Origin: an uncultured Gammaproteobacteria bacterium
GTDB taxonomy: Bacteria > Pseudomonadota > Gammaproteobacteria > Nitrosococcales > Methylophagaceae
Assembly (NCBI GenBank): GCA_905181885.1
Contig: CAJIZI010000002.1
Coordinates: forward strand, 1-64,000
Length of the DNA stretch: 64,000 nucleotides
Direction of reading: 5' to 3'
Under the pieces are notes generated by a model. That model was given only the letters and a program-made list of their open reading frames with translations, searched no databases and was not told the origin of the DNA. Shown here piece after piece: positions 30,190-41,011 of the stretch (its first letter is position 1; each line of letters begins with the position of its first letter). A program made the translations under genes and the position numbers.

Positions 30190-32076
30190 TTATTCAAAGT
30201 AATCTGAAGAAACTTCAATATCAGATTCTGCTTTTAAACTCCCTATAAAAGCACGAAACTCGCTATCACCATAGTGCTGCACCAGATAGGAAGACAAACC
30301 CTCTCTATCCTGCTCCGAAGGGTTATCAAGCCCCCCTTCTATAACAGCAGTTAACCTAATCAGCACATAATTGCCATTGCGATCAGTAAAACCATGGTGA
30401 ATTAAATTTCCATTGGGCTTTTCCATTGCATAAACTTCATCTAACACTTCTCTATCTATTGAACTCTCACCACGTTCAATAAGCTTAGTTTCATGCCATT
30501 CAAATTTTGAAAAAAGTGACTTAGCATCGATACCTCCCTCGACTTTTTCAAGGAATTTCTCTCCGGTCTTAGTAGCCTTATCTTTAGCACCTTGAGCTTT
30601 TAATTTTAACTTAATGTCACCAGCAACTGCATCAAAAGGTAATTGGCCACTTAAGACATGTTCCTTCCTATGTAGCACAACTATATGTGAATCGGTTAGT
30701 TCAATGACCGTACTATTAAGCCCTTCTATTAAAACCTCATCAGTGAAAGCGATATTAACAACATTCTTATCAGCAGCAATACCTTTACCACCCTCACGAG
30801 TAAACAAGTTAGACGTCTTGATTTTAAGATCTAATTCTTCAGATGCTAGTACTAAGCTATCTGGATTTTCATAACTCAATTCAGCTAATTTTTCCGCTTG
30901 GTCAAAAAACAATTGCTCTGCTTCTTGGCGACGTACACTTTCTTCAATTTCTGCTCTTACAGCAGAAAAATCTTTTCCTTGCGAAGGAACAATTCCTGTT
31001 AACTTTATCAAATGATGACCAGACTCCGTTTTGATTATGGTACTGACATCATTAACATTGCCCAGTGAAAAGGCTGCATTTTCAAAAGCAGGTTCCATTA
31101 TGCCCCGTTGAAATAAACCTAAATCACCACCTTCTTGAGCAGAACCCGGATCTTGAGATAATTCTTGAGCCACGGAAGCAAAATCTTCACCTTGTGATAA
31201 ACGATACTCAACAGCTGCTAAAATCTTAATTGCTTCTTCAGAATCACCTTCAATTAAAATGTGACTTGCTTGTCTTTGCTCAGGGCTCATGAACTGCTCT
31301 TTGTTATCAGCATAAAACTGCTCCAGAACAGTCTCATTAACATCAAGAGTTCTAGCTAGCCCATCGACAGATAACTCAATATAATCGATTGAGACTCGTT
31401 CTGGTGTTGTATATCGGTTCTTTTGCTTTTCATAAAAGGCCTCTGCATCCTGATCGCTAATAATAATACTAGCTGCTAGTGGCGAAGCATCAATTACCCC
31501 GTAGGCGATTTCACGCTTTTGCTTTTCAATTCTTAATAAATTATCAACATCATATTTTGTGATTGTAGCCGTGCTTTGAATACTATTACCTAATTCTTTG
31601 ATCATTAGGTCAGTGCGTAACTGATTTTCATAACTAGCAGGAGAAAAGCCAGCACGTGCCAACAACATCTTGTAGCGTTCTGTATCAAATTTCCCTTCGA
31701 GCTGAAAAGCCTGTGTCTGCTGAATGGCTCCGTTAATGCGGGCATCGGATACGTATTGGCCTAACGCCTGATTTGTACTGAACAGTAACTTTTGCTCAAT
31801 CAAACCATTAAGGATAGTCTGTTTAGTACTTCTATTTTCGAATAAGCTTGGCTCAAAATCATCACCCATCATTTCTCGCATACGTTCGCGATATTGTTTA
31901 AGAGAGCGTTGGAACTCTGCCTGCTTGATAGGTTCACCGTTTACGCTAGCAACAATAATATCTGAAGGCCCTGTTATATATGAGTTGACACCCCACAAAG
32001 CGAATGGGATAGAAATCAATCCAACAATAAACCAAGCGACCCAACCTTGAGCTCGTTCACGAATGAAATGCAACAT
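30190..32076 (-). CDS. ppiD: PpiD-like peptidyl-prolyl isomerase/periplasmic folding chaperone
   Basis: N-terminal TM; SurA_N-like region; parvulin domain QRQASHILIEGDSEEAIKIL...DPGSAQEGGDLGLFQRGIMEPAFENAAF. Confidence 0.93.
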   Translation of the reverse strand: MLHFIRERAQGWVAWFIVGLISIPFALWGVNSYITGPSDIIVASVNGEPIKQAEFQRSLKQYRERMREMMGDDFEPSLFENRSTKQTILNGLIEQKLLFSTNQALGQYVSDARINGAIQQTQAFQLEGKFDTERYKMLLARAGFSPASYENQLRTDLMIKELGNSIQSTATITKYDVDNLLRIEKQKREIAYGVIDASPLAASIIISDQDAEAFYEKQKNRYTTPERVSIDYIELSVDGLARTLDVNETVLEQFYADNKEQFMSPEQRQASHILIEGDSEEAIKILAAVEYRLSQGEDFASVAQELSQDPGSAQEGGDLGLFQRGIMEPAFENAAFSLGNVNDVSTIIKTESGHHLIKLTGIVPSQGKDFSAVRAEIEESVRRQEAEQLFFDQAEKLAELSYENPDSLVLASEELDLKIKTSNLFTREGGKGIAADKNVVNIAFTDEVLIEGLNSTVIELTDSHIVVLHRKEHVLSGQLPFDAVAGDIKLKLKAQGAKDKATKTGEKFLEKVEGGIDAKSLFSKFEWHETKLIERGESSIDREVLDEVYAMEKPNGNLIHHGFTDRNGNYVLIRLTAVIEGGLDNPSEQDREGLSSYLVQHYGDSEFRAFIGSLKAESDIEVSSDYFE

Positions 32077-32127
32077 ATGACTAAACCTACGAAAATCCTA
32101 CATTAGCTAATATTAAAGCAAAAAAAA

Positions 32128-32146
32128 AGGCGCATTATATGCGCCT
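32128..32146 (-). terminator. Intrinsic terminator downstream of the tRNA-Val/tRNA-Asp unit
   Basis: Minus strand AGGCGCATATAATGCGCCTTTTTTTTT. Confidence 0.8.
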
Positions 32147-32160
32147 CTCTAATCTTAATT

Positions 32161-32237
32161 TGGCGGAGCGGACGGGACTCGAACCCGCGACCTCCGGCGT
32201 GACAGGCCAGCATTCTAACCAGCTGAACTACCGCTCC
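32161..32237 (-). tRNA. tRNA-Asp (GTC)
   Basis: Minus strand GGAGCGGTAGTTCAGCTGGTTAGAATGCTGGCCTGTCACGCCGGAGGTCGCGGGTTCGAGTCCCGTCCGCTCCGCCA. Confidence 0.97.
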
Positions 32238-32245
32238 ATTTTTTC

Positions 32246-32321
32246 TGGTGGGTGTTGAGGGGATCGAACCCCCGACCCTCGCCTTGTAAGGGCGATGCTC
32301 TCCCAGCTGAGCTAAACACCC
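32246..32321 (-). tRNA. tRNA-Val (TAC)
   Basis: Minus strand GGGTGTTTAGCTCAGCTGGGAGAGCATCGCCCTTACAAGGCGAGGGTCGGGGGTTCGATCCCCTCAACACCCACCA. Confidence 0.97.
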
Positions 32322-32339
32322 TGCAGAAAAAAAAAGCAA

Positions 32340-32425
32340 GTTTACAGCTTCTTTTAATGCTTTACCAGCTTTAAGCGTTTATTATTTTGGGTTAACAGCA
32401 TCTTTCAATGCTTTACCAGCTTTAA
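32340..32425 (-). repeat. Imperfect direct repeat of the hupB 3' end (35 nt, 51-nt period, 32/35 identical by eye)
   Basis: gtttacagcttcttttaatgctttaccagctttaa (32340-32374) vs gttaacagcatctttcaatgctttaccagctttaa (32391-32425). Confidence 0.85.
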
Positions 32426-32660
32426 AGGCTGGTATCTTTGCTGCCGCAATTGCAATTTCTTCGCCTGTGCGAGGGTTACGACCAGTGCGTGCTGCACGGT
32501 CACGAACAGAAAATGTACCAAAGCCAACCAAAGTAACTTGATTGCCTGAGCTTAAAGCATTAGTAACTGCAGAAGTCATTCCATCTACAGCTAAAGCTGC
32601 TTTAGCTTTTGAAATGTCGGCAGAGCTTGCTATTGCATCAATCAGTTCAGATTTATTCAC
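32382..32660 (-). CDS. hupB: DNA-binding protein HU
   Basis: [90 protein letters not shown]. Confidence 0.97.
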   Translation of the reverse strand: MNKSELIDAIASSADISKAKAALAVDGMTSAVTNALSSGNQVTLVGFGTFSVRDRAARTGRNPRTGEEIAIAAAKIPAFKAGKALKDAVNPK

Positions 32661-32869
32661 GGTTTAATTCCTCTTTATTAGTATAATTATCCAAAATTTC
32701 ATGCCCATCAGCAACTCATATTTGAAGGCAACCTGTATATAACTACAGCATAATGAAGGTGTCAAGAACCTTACGAAGTTTTCCTACAATCTTTTATTCC
32801 GAGCACTATTCAACTTTCCTCCAAGGCTCAATAAATTTATCGATATTATTCCATGCTTTATTGTGGCTA

Positions 32870-33671
32870 TCACATACACCCTTCACTTATCCATGCTTTA
32901 GTAATCTCCACATACTGCTCTACAGAAATTGTCTCTGGACGTTGCTTTAAATCAATGCCCATATCCTCTAAGGCATTAACAGATATCATATTTTTCAATG
33001 TGTTAGCTATCGTTTTTCGGCGTTGAGAAAAGGCCTTCGTGACGACAGTCCTTAGCGCGTCTACTGGCATGTCGCCACCACAATGCTGACTTAATGGTTT
33101 CAAATAAATAATTGCTGAATCTACTTTCGGCGTAGGTTCAAATGCCTCTGGAGGCACTGTAAAAAGTTGAACTGCTTCACATTGGTATTGCACCATTATA
33201 CTAAGGCGACCATAAGTTTTAGAACCTGGTTGCGCACAAATTCGCTGCACAACTTCTAGCTGAAGCATGAAACACATATCCTGAATATATTCAGCTTGTG
33301 ATAACAAATTAAATAATAATGGTGTTGTAATGTTGTAAGGCAAGTTTCCTATCACCCGTCAGCTTTTCATTACCCAAGGCTAACTTTCCGTAATCAAAGG
33401 CCAATGCATCTGCTTCATGTACAAACAACTGAGGGTATGAACTAAGATTATTCTCTAGAAGTGGTACAAGATCTCTATCTAATTCTATAACGTCTAATCG
33501 GTGGCAAGACTTAACTAATGATTCTGTAATGGCACCACGACCGGGCCCAATCTCCACAAGGTGCTCATCTATTTGCGGATCGATCGCCGCCACAATGTCA
33601 GCAATAATCATCTTATCTTGTAAAAAATTCTGCCCAAAACGTTTTCTAGCTCTAAGCCTATTTTTAACCAA
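32870..33671 (-). pseudogene. rsmA: 16S rRNA dimethyladenosine transferase RsmA/KsgA, apparently split by a single-nucleotide frameshift near 33359
   Basis: N-terminal ORF 33309-33671 (RKRFGQNFLQD...EIGPGRGAITE...GNEKL) continues in another frame as VIGNLPYNITTPLLFNLL (ORF 32870-33355). AAGCTGACGGGTGATAGG would join if one A were removed. Confidence 0.85.
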
Positions 33672-34668
33672 TTTTCTGCCTTTTCATATTACCAATCATC
33701 ATTTTAGCCATCTGCAGAGCCGACTCTAAACTCCCAATATTAGCTTCTCCCGTACCAGCCAAGTCTATGGCTGTGCCATGATCAACCGAAGTACGTATAT
33801 ATGGTAATCCCAATGTAATATTAACCGCACTAGCAAAGCCTAAATGCTTCAAAACAGGTAGGCCTTGATCGTGATACATTGCTAGTACCACATCAAACAT
33901 TTCAACTTTATCTTTAACAAAAATTGTATCTGCTGGCCATGGGCCAGAAACTTCTAAACCCTGTTCTCGGAAAAAATCAATAACTGGTGTAATAACATCT
34001 ATTTCTTCGCGACCTAGATGGCCATCTTCACCGGAGTGAGGGTTTAAGCCACAAACAGCGATCTTCGGTTCTAGAATGCCATACTGTGATTTCAAACAGT
34101 CATGAAGGATTCTAATAGTCTTTTTAAGTGAGGGTACCGTAATAGCGTCACTTACTTCTTTCAGAGGTAAATGCGTTGTCGCTAATGCAACTCGTAAAGA
34201 TGATGAAACTAACATCATCACTACTTTTTCAACACCTGCCTGCTGAGCTAAATACTCTGTATGTCCTGTGAAAGAAATACCCGCTTCGTTGATAATTCCT
34301 TTGTGAACAGGTCCTGTTACCATTGCATCAAACTCTCCAGACTGACAGCCTGAGAGAGCCATTTTTAGGGTGCGCAACACATATTTTGCATTGCGACTAT
34401 CTAATACTCCAGCTTCAACAGGTTCAATTAACTTTTCGGGTAAAAACCGTAAAACACCCGCTGGAGTCTCCTGTCGTTTTTCTTGTAAAATTGCCATTTC
34501 AAGATCAACTATCACTCCCAATTGTTTTGCACGTTGAGAAAGTAGTTCAGGATCTGCAATTGTGATTAATTCGTAGTCCTGATGAAGTCCAGCTAACTGA
34601 ATTGCTATATCTGGTCCAATTCCCGCAGGCTCACCAGTCGTTAATATAATCCGCGGAGTTTCGATCAA
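33664..34668 (-). CDS. pdxA: 4-hydroxythreonine-4-phosphate dehydrogenase
   Basis: ILTTGEPAGIGPDIAIQLA; TGPVHKGIINEAGISFTGHTEYLA; AMYHDQGLPVLK. Confidence 0.97.
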   Translation of the reverse strand: MIETPRIILTTGEPAGIGPDIAIQLAGLHQDYELITIADPELLSQRAKQLGVIVDLEMAILQEKRQETPAGVLRFLPEKLIEPVEAGVLDSRNAKYVLRTLKMALSGCQSGEFDAMVTGPVHKGIINEAGISFTGHTEYLAQQAGVEKVVMMLVSSSLRVALATTHLPLKEVSDAITVPSLKKTIRILHDCLKSQYGILEPKIAVCGLNPHSGEDGHLGREEIDVITPVIDFFREQGLEVSGPWPADTIFVKDKVEMFDVVLAMYHDQGLPVLKHLGFASAVNITLGLPYIRTSVDHGTAIDLAGTGEANIGSLESALQMAKMMIGNMKRQKIG

Positions 34669-35930
34669 AGGTCACGGTACTCAACATAAGACGAATCACG
34701 CAGTTCGCGTAACCAAGTATCTACCTCTTCTGCCTTTCTTCGGCTATGAATCTGTTCGCGCGCTTTATTACGTTTATACTCATCTGCCATATTTTGTTCA
34801 CGGCGGTCATGTAGTAAAATGAGGTGCCAACCAAAACGGCTTTTAAAGACTTCGCTCATTTCATTTTTTGCTAGAGCATTCATACGTTGTTCAAATTCAG
34901 GCACCATGGTACCTGGTGAAGCCCATCCTAAACTGCCTCCTCGAAGTGCGGAGACCATATCATCTGAATGTGCCCGAGCTAATTCTGAAAATTTTTGACC
35001 GTTTTCTATTCTAAGTCTCAAATTTTCTAGACGATTTTTTGCGTCTTCATCAGATACCAGCTCATTTGTATTAATTAATATGTGACTAGCTGACGTTTGT
35101 TTAACCATATGTGTTTCCTGACTATTCTTGTCAGCTAATTTAACAAGGTGGAAACCACTAGCGCTTCGAATAACTTCAGTCACTTCAGACACCGCTAATT
35201 TTGGTACATGGTTAGCAAACAAACTTGGTAACTCGCCTTGTGTCCGCCAGCCTAATTCACCACCCTCAAGTGCATTTTGACCATCTGAATAGCCCGAAGC
35301 AATTTCAGAAAAGTCTCCTCCTTCAGATATGAGTAACTTTACTTTTTTTAATTTCTTCTGAGCAGCCTGAACCTGTTTTGGCGATGCGGCCTCGGGAACA
35401 CTAATTAGAATATGCAATAAATAATAAGCATCTTCCATACTGCCTTGAGCTTCTTGCGTTGCTAAAAAATTATCTATTTCACGTTCCGAGACAATAATTT
35501 TATCTCCCACCTGCACTTTGTGCAGGCGACTGATAATCATATCTCCCCGTATCGTTTCTCTGAATGTATTAAAGTCATACCCATCAGCTTCAATAGCATC
35601 TCGGAACTGGCTTATTGACATGTTATTATTTTGGGCAATACCTTTAATTGAGTTATTTAGGTCATCATCATCCAACTTAATACCAATACGATCAGCCGTT
35701 ACCATTTGTACTTTTTTAATTATCAAACGTTCTAAAACTTGTGATACAAGTATATCTTGCGGGGGTAATGCAACCTGTCTTTTATTTAATTGCAAGCTAA
35801 TTGTCTGAATCATATCTCGCAGCTCGCTTTCAAATAAGACCTCATTCTCAACTACAGCAATAATACGATCCATCGGTTTTGCCCAAGCTGAACTCACTAT
35901 CAATAGGGATAAACATAAAATTTTAATCAT
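34665..35930 (-). CDS. surA: Peptidyl-prolyl isomerase/chaperone SurA
   Basis: MDRIIAVVENEVLFESEL; two parvulin domains (GGELGWRTQGELP, RGGSLGWASPGTMVPEFE); between pdxA and lptD. Confidence 0.96.
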   Translation of the reverse strand: MIKILCLSLLIVSSAWAKPMDRIIAVVENEVLFESELRDMIQTISLQLNKRQVALPPQDILVSQVLERLIIKKVQMVTADRIGIKLDDDDLNNSIKGIAQNNNMSISQFRDAIEADGYDFNTFRETIRGDMIISRLHKVQVGDKIIVSEREIDNFLATQEAQGSMEDAYYLLHILISVPEAASPKQVQAAQKKLKKVKLLISEGGDFSEIASGYSDGQNALEGGELGWRTQGELPSLFANHVPKLAVSEVTEVIRSASGFHLVKLADKNSQETHMVKQTSASHILINTNELVSDEDAKNRLENLRLRIENGQKFSELARAHSDDMVSALRGGSLGWASPGTMVPEFEQRMNALAKNEMSEVFKSRFGWHLILLHDRREQNMADEYKRNKAREQIHSRRKAEEVDTWLRELRDSSYVEYRDL

Positions 35931-36042
35931 TGAAAAACCTAAGAAAAAATATAAAACAGCCCAATCAGAGATACCGGCCGTTACTAAAAACTTCGATCAC
36001 ACCCTATATAATAAGACATGTTCCTCATGTAACATATTCTAG

Positions 36043-38289
36043 CTAGTCTTGATCGTACCCTAAAATACTGCGTCCTAGAAGCGCATCTGTTTTTTTACCG
36101 AAATTACCTAATCCTTTCAATTCAACCTGAAACAAGAGCGCCAAATTTCGATCTTGATCTGATGCATCATTTACATAGTCTCGAATTACTAGTCGAGTTG
36201 CCCAGCAGCAACTTTGATACTCAACACCAGCTAGGCCCTCTAGTAAAGAGCCATCTCGAATAGAACGATAATATCGTCCTACAACACTCCATTGATTAGA
36301 GATTGGAAGTCGACCTGAAATATCCACTTGCTCTAAGCCATTCAATACTGAGGTGCCATCCCGACGATATCGATGGGAAATATTCAATAGCTGCTCGTTA
36401 TTACCCCTATATCTCAATTGTAATGACGATAAGTTTGATATGTTTCCATGAGGATTCCATTGGAGTTCACCGCGGGCTGTCCAATCTCTAGCAATTGCTG
36501 CTGATACTTCGGCTACCATATCAGAATCTGAACGCGTTCCTTTCTTTCCAGATGGCATTACCACATCTCGATCCTGAAAGTGTTGAATTTTACCTAAACT
36601 TGCTCGAAAATGAACTCGACCAGTTTCAGAGTTAATAATCTTGCTTGTTAATGCCATTGATAATCGATTAGCATCGCCAACACGATCGTTACCTGAAAAG
36701 TGATTATAGGCAAATAGTGAACCGAAATGAAAAGTTCTCATGCTACTGTCAAAAATAGGAATATCACTTTGATCACGATCTGGTACATACAAATAAAAGG
36801 CCCGAGGCTCAAGGGTGTGTATATAATTGGTGCTAGATATCGTCATATCTCGCTCAAAAAACAGACCTGTGTCAACACTAAAAATTGGTAAAGTACGGCT
36901 AGGAGAATCGTCACTCAGCCCTGTAGTATTCGCATTCAAATCATATCGTGTATGTTTTAAACTCATGCGTGGCGTCATAAATGCAGCTGCTGATTGTAGC
37001 GGCAGACTCATTGATGGCTCTATATGGATCCGACGACCAGCAACCAAATCTGCATGGTCAAACTCTGTGAACTCGGCACGTAAGCCATAGCTTAAGCCCA
37101 AAAGCTGATCAGGTAACGATCCTTGTAACGACAGTTGAGGTAGACGTTGATAAGGTTTGAGCGCTTTTGTAATAGTTTGATAGCCCTGTAAATTGCCCTT
37201 GAAAGTCCAATTATCACTATTATAATTAACTTTTAAGCCGCGTTTAAGGTGTGTCGTACTAGCCAAACTCAAATTAGAGCCAAAATCTTCCAAGTAGGCA
37301 CTATCTGACACGTAGTTGTAATCAATATCACTTGACCAACCAGATTTAAAACGGCTGCTATGATTCAATGAAAAATGTTTCCGATCCATGCCATAAAATG
37401 GGTTTATGTCATCACCGTCTTTTTTCAATTCATCACTTTCAAGAAAACCTAAATTAACCTCGCCGCTTCCTTGCTGATATTTGTATCTATATTGACCATT
37501 TATTTGCAAGCCTCGTTCAGACATATAGCGAGGGGTAACTGTCGCATCGCTTCCAGGGGCAATGTTCCAGTAAAAAGGAGTTTGAATGTCCAGCCCTGTT
37601 TCACTACTACTCCCTATAGATGGGACTAATAGCCCTGATTTACGTTCATCATTAAGAGGGAAAGTAATGTATGGGGTATAAAATACCGGTACATCCTTAA
37701 TACGGACAACGACATCCATTGCAGTACCAACCGCTTCCTGATGATCTAAGTGCACCTCAGTCGCTTTTAAGCTCCAAAAATTATCACTCTTCAAACATGT
37801 TGTATAACTCGCATTGTGAAGGTCCGTTTCGCTCGCACCATTCTTAGATACATAACCTGCTTCTCCGCGAGCATGTGATCGCCGCAAAAGATACTCAGCG
37901 TCAATTAACACCCCTCTATCTGAATTCAGCGACCATTCAGCTTGCTCTGCATCTAAAATAATATCGCTATCACGTAACCTCAATTTATTTTGAGCCGTTA
38001 TTATGCCCGAGGATTGGTTGTAACTAGCACGATTAGTAGTTAATTCTTGACCACCACGTTTAACCACAACATTGCCTTTAAAAATAGAGGTCCCTTTACC
38101 GACTAATTGAGCATTGTCAGCCTCGATATCAACCAACTCTCCATCCATTTCCTGAGTAGAGTTTAAAAAACCAGTGTTTTTTGTTAAATCACAATAAGGC
38201 AAAGTAGCTTGTTTCGCCGTCACTGAGGTATTAAAGCACGACAATGCAACCATAAATAAAACAATCAGTTTCCGCATTATTTGTCCCAA
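36043..38289 (-). CDS. lptD: LPS-assembly protein LptD
   Basis: Signal peptide, OstA-like N-domain, VFYTPYITFPLNDERKSGLLVPSIGSSSETGLDIQTPFYWNIAP, C-terminal GVEYQSCCWATRLVIRDY. Confidence 0.96.
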   Translation of the reverse strand: MGQIMRKLIVLFMVALSCFNTSVTAKQATLPYCDLTKNTGFLNSTQEMDGELVDIEADNAQLVGKGTSIFKGNVVVKRGGQELTTNRASYNQSSGIITAQNKLRLRDSDIILDAEQAEWSLNSDRGVLIDAEYLLRRSHARGEAGYVSKNGASETDLHNASYTTCLKSDNFWSLKATEVHLDHQEAVGTAMDVVVRIKDVPVFYTPYITFPLNDERKSGLLVPSIGSSSETGLDIQTPFYWNIAPGSDATVTPRYMSERGLQINGQYRYKYQQGSGEVNLGFLESDELKKDGDDINPFYGMDRKHFSLNHSSRFKSGWSSDIDYNYVSDSAYLEDFGSNLSLASTTHLKRGLKVNYNSDNWTFKGNLQGYQTITKALKPYQRLPQLSLQGSLPDQLLGLSYGLRAEFTEFDHADLVAGRRIHIEPSMSLPLQSAAAFMTPRMSLKHTRYDLNANTTGLSDDSPSRTLPIFSVDTGLFFERDMTISSTNYIHTLEPRAFYLYVPDRDQSDIPIFDSSMRTFHFGSLFAYNHFSGNDRVGDANRLSMALTSKIINSETGRVHFRASLGKIQHFQDRDVVMPSGKKGTRSDSDMVAEVSAAIARDWTARGELQWNPHGNISNLSSLQLRYRGNNEQLLNISHRYRRDGTSVLNGLEQVDISGRLPISNQWSVVGRYYRSIRDGSLLEGLAGVEYQSCCWATRLVIRDYVNDASDQDRNLALLFQVELKGLGNFGKKTDALLGRSILGYDQD

Positions 38290-38560
38290 AGCAATAACTA
38301 AATAATTATTCGACGGAGTCGAATAAAGAGTATTCTAAGATTCTTCTCATACAAATGAGTTTTCATCAAATTGTCACTACTATAGCGGATCCAGAACACA
38401 ATACGAAATACCTAATCTTAAGTCCTCTGACTATACTTTTCAAAAGTGACTTTAACGACTATATTCTATACATATGCACTAGTCCTTGTTGCTGCCTCTA
38501 TGTTTTGAAAGTATTTGTTGACAGCGAAATTTGAAATCCATATAGTATGCGCTTGCTTTC

Positions 38561-38636
<76 letters not shown>

Positions 38637-38656
38637 GTAACAAAGCACCGTTTTAG

Positions 38657-38732
38657 GTCCCCATCGTCTAGAGGCCTAGGACACCGCCCTTTCACGGCGG
38701 TAACGGGGGTTCGAACCCCCCTGGGGACGCCA
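38657..38732 (+). tRNA. tRNA-Glu (TTC)
   Basis: gtccccatcgtctagaggcctaggacaccgccctttcacggcggtaacgggggttcgaacccccctggggacgcca. Confidence 0.97.
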
Positions 38733-38741
38733 TATAAGAAA

Positions 38742-38765
38742 GGGCCAGCGTGTTAACGCTGGCCC
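38742..38765 (+). terminator. Intrinsic terminator of the tRNA-Ala/Glu unit
   Basis: gggccagcgtgttaacgctggcccttttc. Confidence 0.85.
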
Positions 38766-38813
38766 TTTTCTATTTTAATACCACTAACAAGCCCACTCCT
38801 CAAGATAGCCTCG

Positions 38814-39878
38814 CTAATAAATCCGTCTCATTCCATAATAACCCAAACCTGCAAACAAAAAAGTCGGTAAAGCCGCAGAAAACCAAGGTGCAAGACCAAA
38901 GACAATACCAATGTTTTGGAAGCTTTGATTAAACAAGTGAAAACCAATTCCCACTAGAGCCCCAACCAATATCCGGCCACCGATCGGTGCGGACCTTAAT
39001 GGTCCAAAAACAAAAGGCACGGCTAAAAAAACCATAACAGCTGAACTCAAAGGCATCATCACTTTCATCCAAAATGCCATTTGATAATGATTCACAGATT
39101 GATGGTTTTTGTCCAAATATTCAATATATTCAAGTAAGGACCAAACGGGTAAAAACTCAGGCGGAACTATAACAATATCAAGCATATCTGGGTTTAAAGA
39201 AAATTCCCACTGTGTCTGTTTAGCAGTACTCACCTTAGCCCCGTCCTTATCTAGTGAGCTCTGTACAACCTCTGATAATATCCAACCCTCGTCCTCATAA
39301 CTTGCCTCTTCAGCTTTCGTCACAGTCAGTAGGCGGTTGTCGCCATCAAACTTATAAATTAAAATATCCTGAAAACGACCATCAGGTAAGATTCGCGCAA
39401 TATGATTAAAATGTCTTCCATCCCTAGTCCAAAATCCATTTTCAGTTCGCGTGCTTACTGTTCCCGTTTGCGCCATTGACTGGATTTCACGTGCTTTTTG
39501 CTCTGCTGTGGGCCTTATTACTTCTCCCACAAACAAAGCAATACACATCAGAGCTAAAGCTACCAACATGACAGCCTTGCTTATTTTCTCAATAGAAATA
39601 CCTGCAGCACGCATTACAACAAGTTCGGTTTGACTTGCCAAACTACCCAAACCTAATACGCTTCCCAACAATGCCGCCACAGGCAATAATTCATAGAACC
39701 GTTTTGGCGTAGATAATGCTAAAAAGGATAATACGTCTCCAAGCTGATATTTACCTTTACCAATATCTTCCAGTTCAGAAATAAAATCTATGAAGGTATA
39801 CAAGCCAAGTAATACCAGCAAAACTAAGCCAGTGCTCGCCAAAATAGTCTTAGCAATGTAGCGTTGTAATATTGTCAC
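38814..39878 (-). CDS. lptG: LPS export ABC transporter permease LptG
   Basis: MTILQRYIAKTILASTGLVLLVLLGLYTFIDFISEL; YjgP/YjgQ family, after lptF. Confidence 0.95.
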   Translation of the reverse strand: MTILQRYIAKTILASTGLVLLVLLGLYTFIDFISELEDIGKGKYQLGDVLSFLALSTPKRFYELLPVAALLGSVLGLGSLASQTELVVMRAAGISIEKISKAVMLVALALMCIALFVGEVIRPTAEQKAREIQSMAQTGTVSTRTENGFWTRDGRHFNHIARILPDGRFQDILIYKFDGDNRLLTVTKAEEASYEDEGWILSEVVQSSLDKDGAKVSTAKQTQWEFSLNPDMLDIVIVPPEFLPVWSLLEYIEYLDKNHQSVNHYQMAFWMKVMMPLSSAVMVFLAVPFVFGPLRSAPIGGRILVGALVGIGFHLFNQSFQNIGIVFGLAPWFSAALPTFLFAGLGYYGMRRIY

Positions 39879-41011
39879 GATTGGTGACCTTTATTAGGTT
39901 TATATTGCACCCACAGTTGGCTGACTTTTTGCTGGTTAAACAACAGTAATAAAACAACAATCAGCAGCAGATGTACCCATAAACCACCCAGCCAAGGTGA
40001 TATAACACCCTTAGCTACCCATGCTCGAGATATGCCCAATAGATTGCTATAAATTATATAAAGTAAAATCGCAGGTAGAAGTCCAGCGTAACGACCTTGT
40101 CTAGGACCTGTATTAGCAAAATGCATTGCAAAAAAACATAACAGCACTGTCATAATTGCAGCGGAAATACGCCACTGAATTTCAGCTAAATCTTTATTTT
40201 CCCCACGTGTCCACAAATCCGAGGTAGAAAGAGACTTATGACGATCTCTAACTTGTTTATCTCCACCCTTTTCAACTAGTAAACTATGAGTTTCAAACTC
40301 GAAAATGACGAAATTCTTATCGCCAGCTTGTCCCTCATAACGATAACCATCTTCCAATACTAAATATTTATTTCCAGTCTGGGAATCAATATCAAACCGT
40401 CCTCGTTTGGCCCTAAAAATAAGGGGTCTCTCACCACGGTCAATCTCAATAAACACACTTTCCATCTTTTGATTGTCATTACTTAAGCCCTGAGAATAGA
40501 AAGTCCAACTACCATCACGACTTTCTTTAAAACTACCCGCAACAAGACCACTAGTATCAGCCGCCATTTTTGCTCTTTGTTCTAATTCATAACGGCCTGA
40601 CAATACATTAGGTACGATTGCTAATGACAACATAGCCACAACCAATGCGGTTGAAATGGAGAAGATAGCAACATTACGTATCACGCGCTGATTCGGTATG
40701 CCACAAGCGGCTATGACCGTAAGTTCGCTATCAGAATTCATTCGCCCTAGTGCTAATAGAACTGCTAGAAAAGCCCCTATCGGTAGCAATAATGATAACG
40801 CTCCTAGTGAGCTGTAACCCAATAGAGTAAAGATTACCTCACCTGGTAAATTACCCAAGGCAGCCTGCCCTAGATACCTAGAAAAACGCGTTGCAACATA
40901 AATCAGCCACAAGACACCGGTAACAGCTATCAAGTTTAATGAAAACTCGCGTAATAAATAGCGGTCGATCACTAAAAAATTTGCACAGATAATTTTACGA
41001 ATAGCAGGCAT
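39875..41011 (-). CDS. lptF: LPS export ABC transporter permease LptF
   Basis: VIDRYLLREFSLNLIAVTGVLWLIYVATRFSRYLGQAALGNLPGEVIFTLLGYSS. Confidence 0.95.
   Translation of the reverse strand: MPAIRKIICANFLVIDRYLLREFSLNLIAVTGVLWLIYVATRFSRYLGQAALGNLPGEVIFTLLGYSSLGALSLLLPIGAFLAVLLALGRMNSDSELTVIAACGIPNQRVIRNVAIFSISTALVVAMLSLAIVPNVLSGRYELEQRAKMAADTSGLVAGSFKESRDGSWTFYSQGLSNDNQKMESVFIEIDRGERPLIFRAKRGRFDIDSQTGNKYLVLEDGYRYEGQAGDKNFVIFEFETHSLLVEKGGDKQVRDRHKSLSTSDLWTRGENKDLAEIQWRISAAIMTVLLCFFAMHFANTGPRQGRYAGLLPAILLYIIYSNLLGISRAWVAKGVISPWLGGLWVHLLLIVVLLLLFNQQKVSQLWVQYKPNKGHQS

Noticed and set aside
32103-32339. 78-aa minus ORF
   Set aside because: Translation runs through the tRNA-Asp and tRNA-Val genes; spurious.
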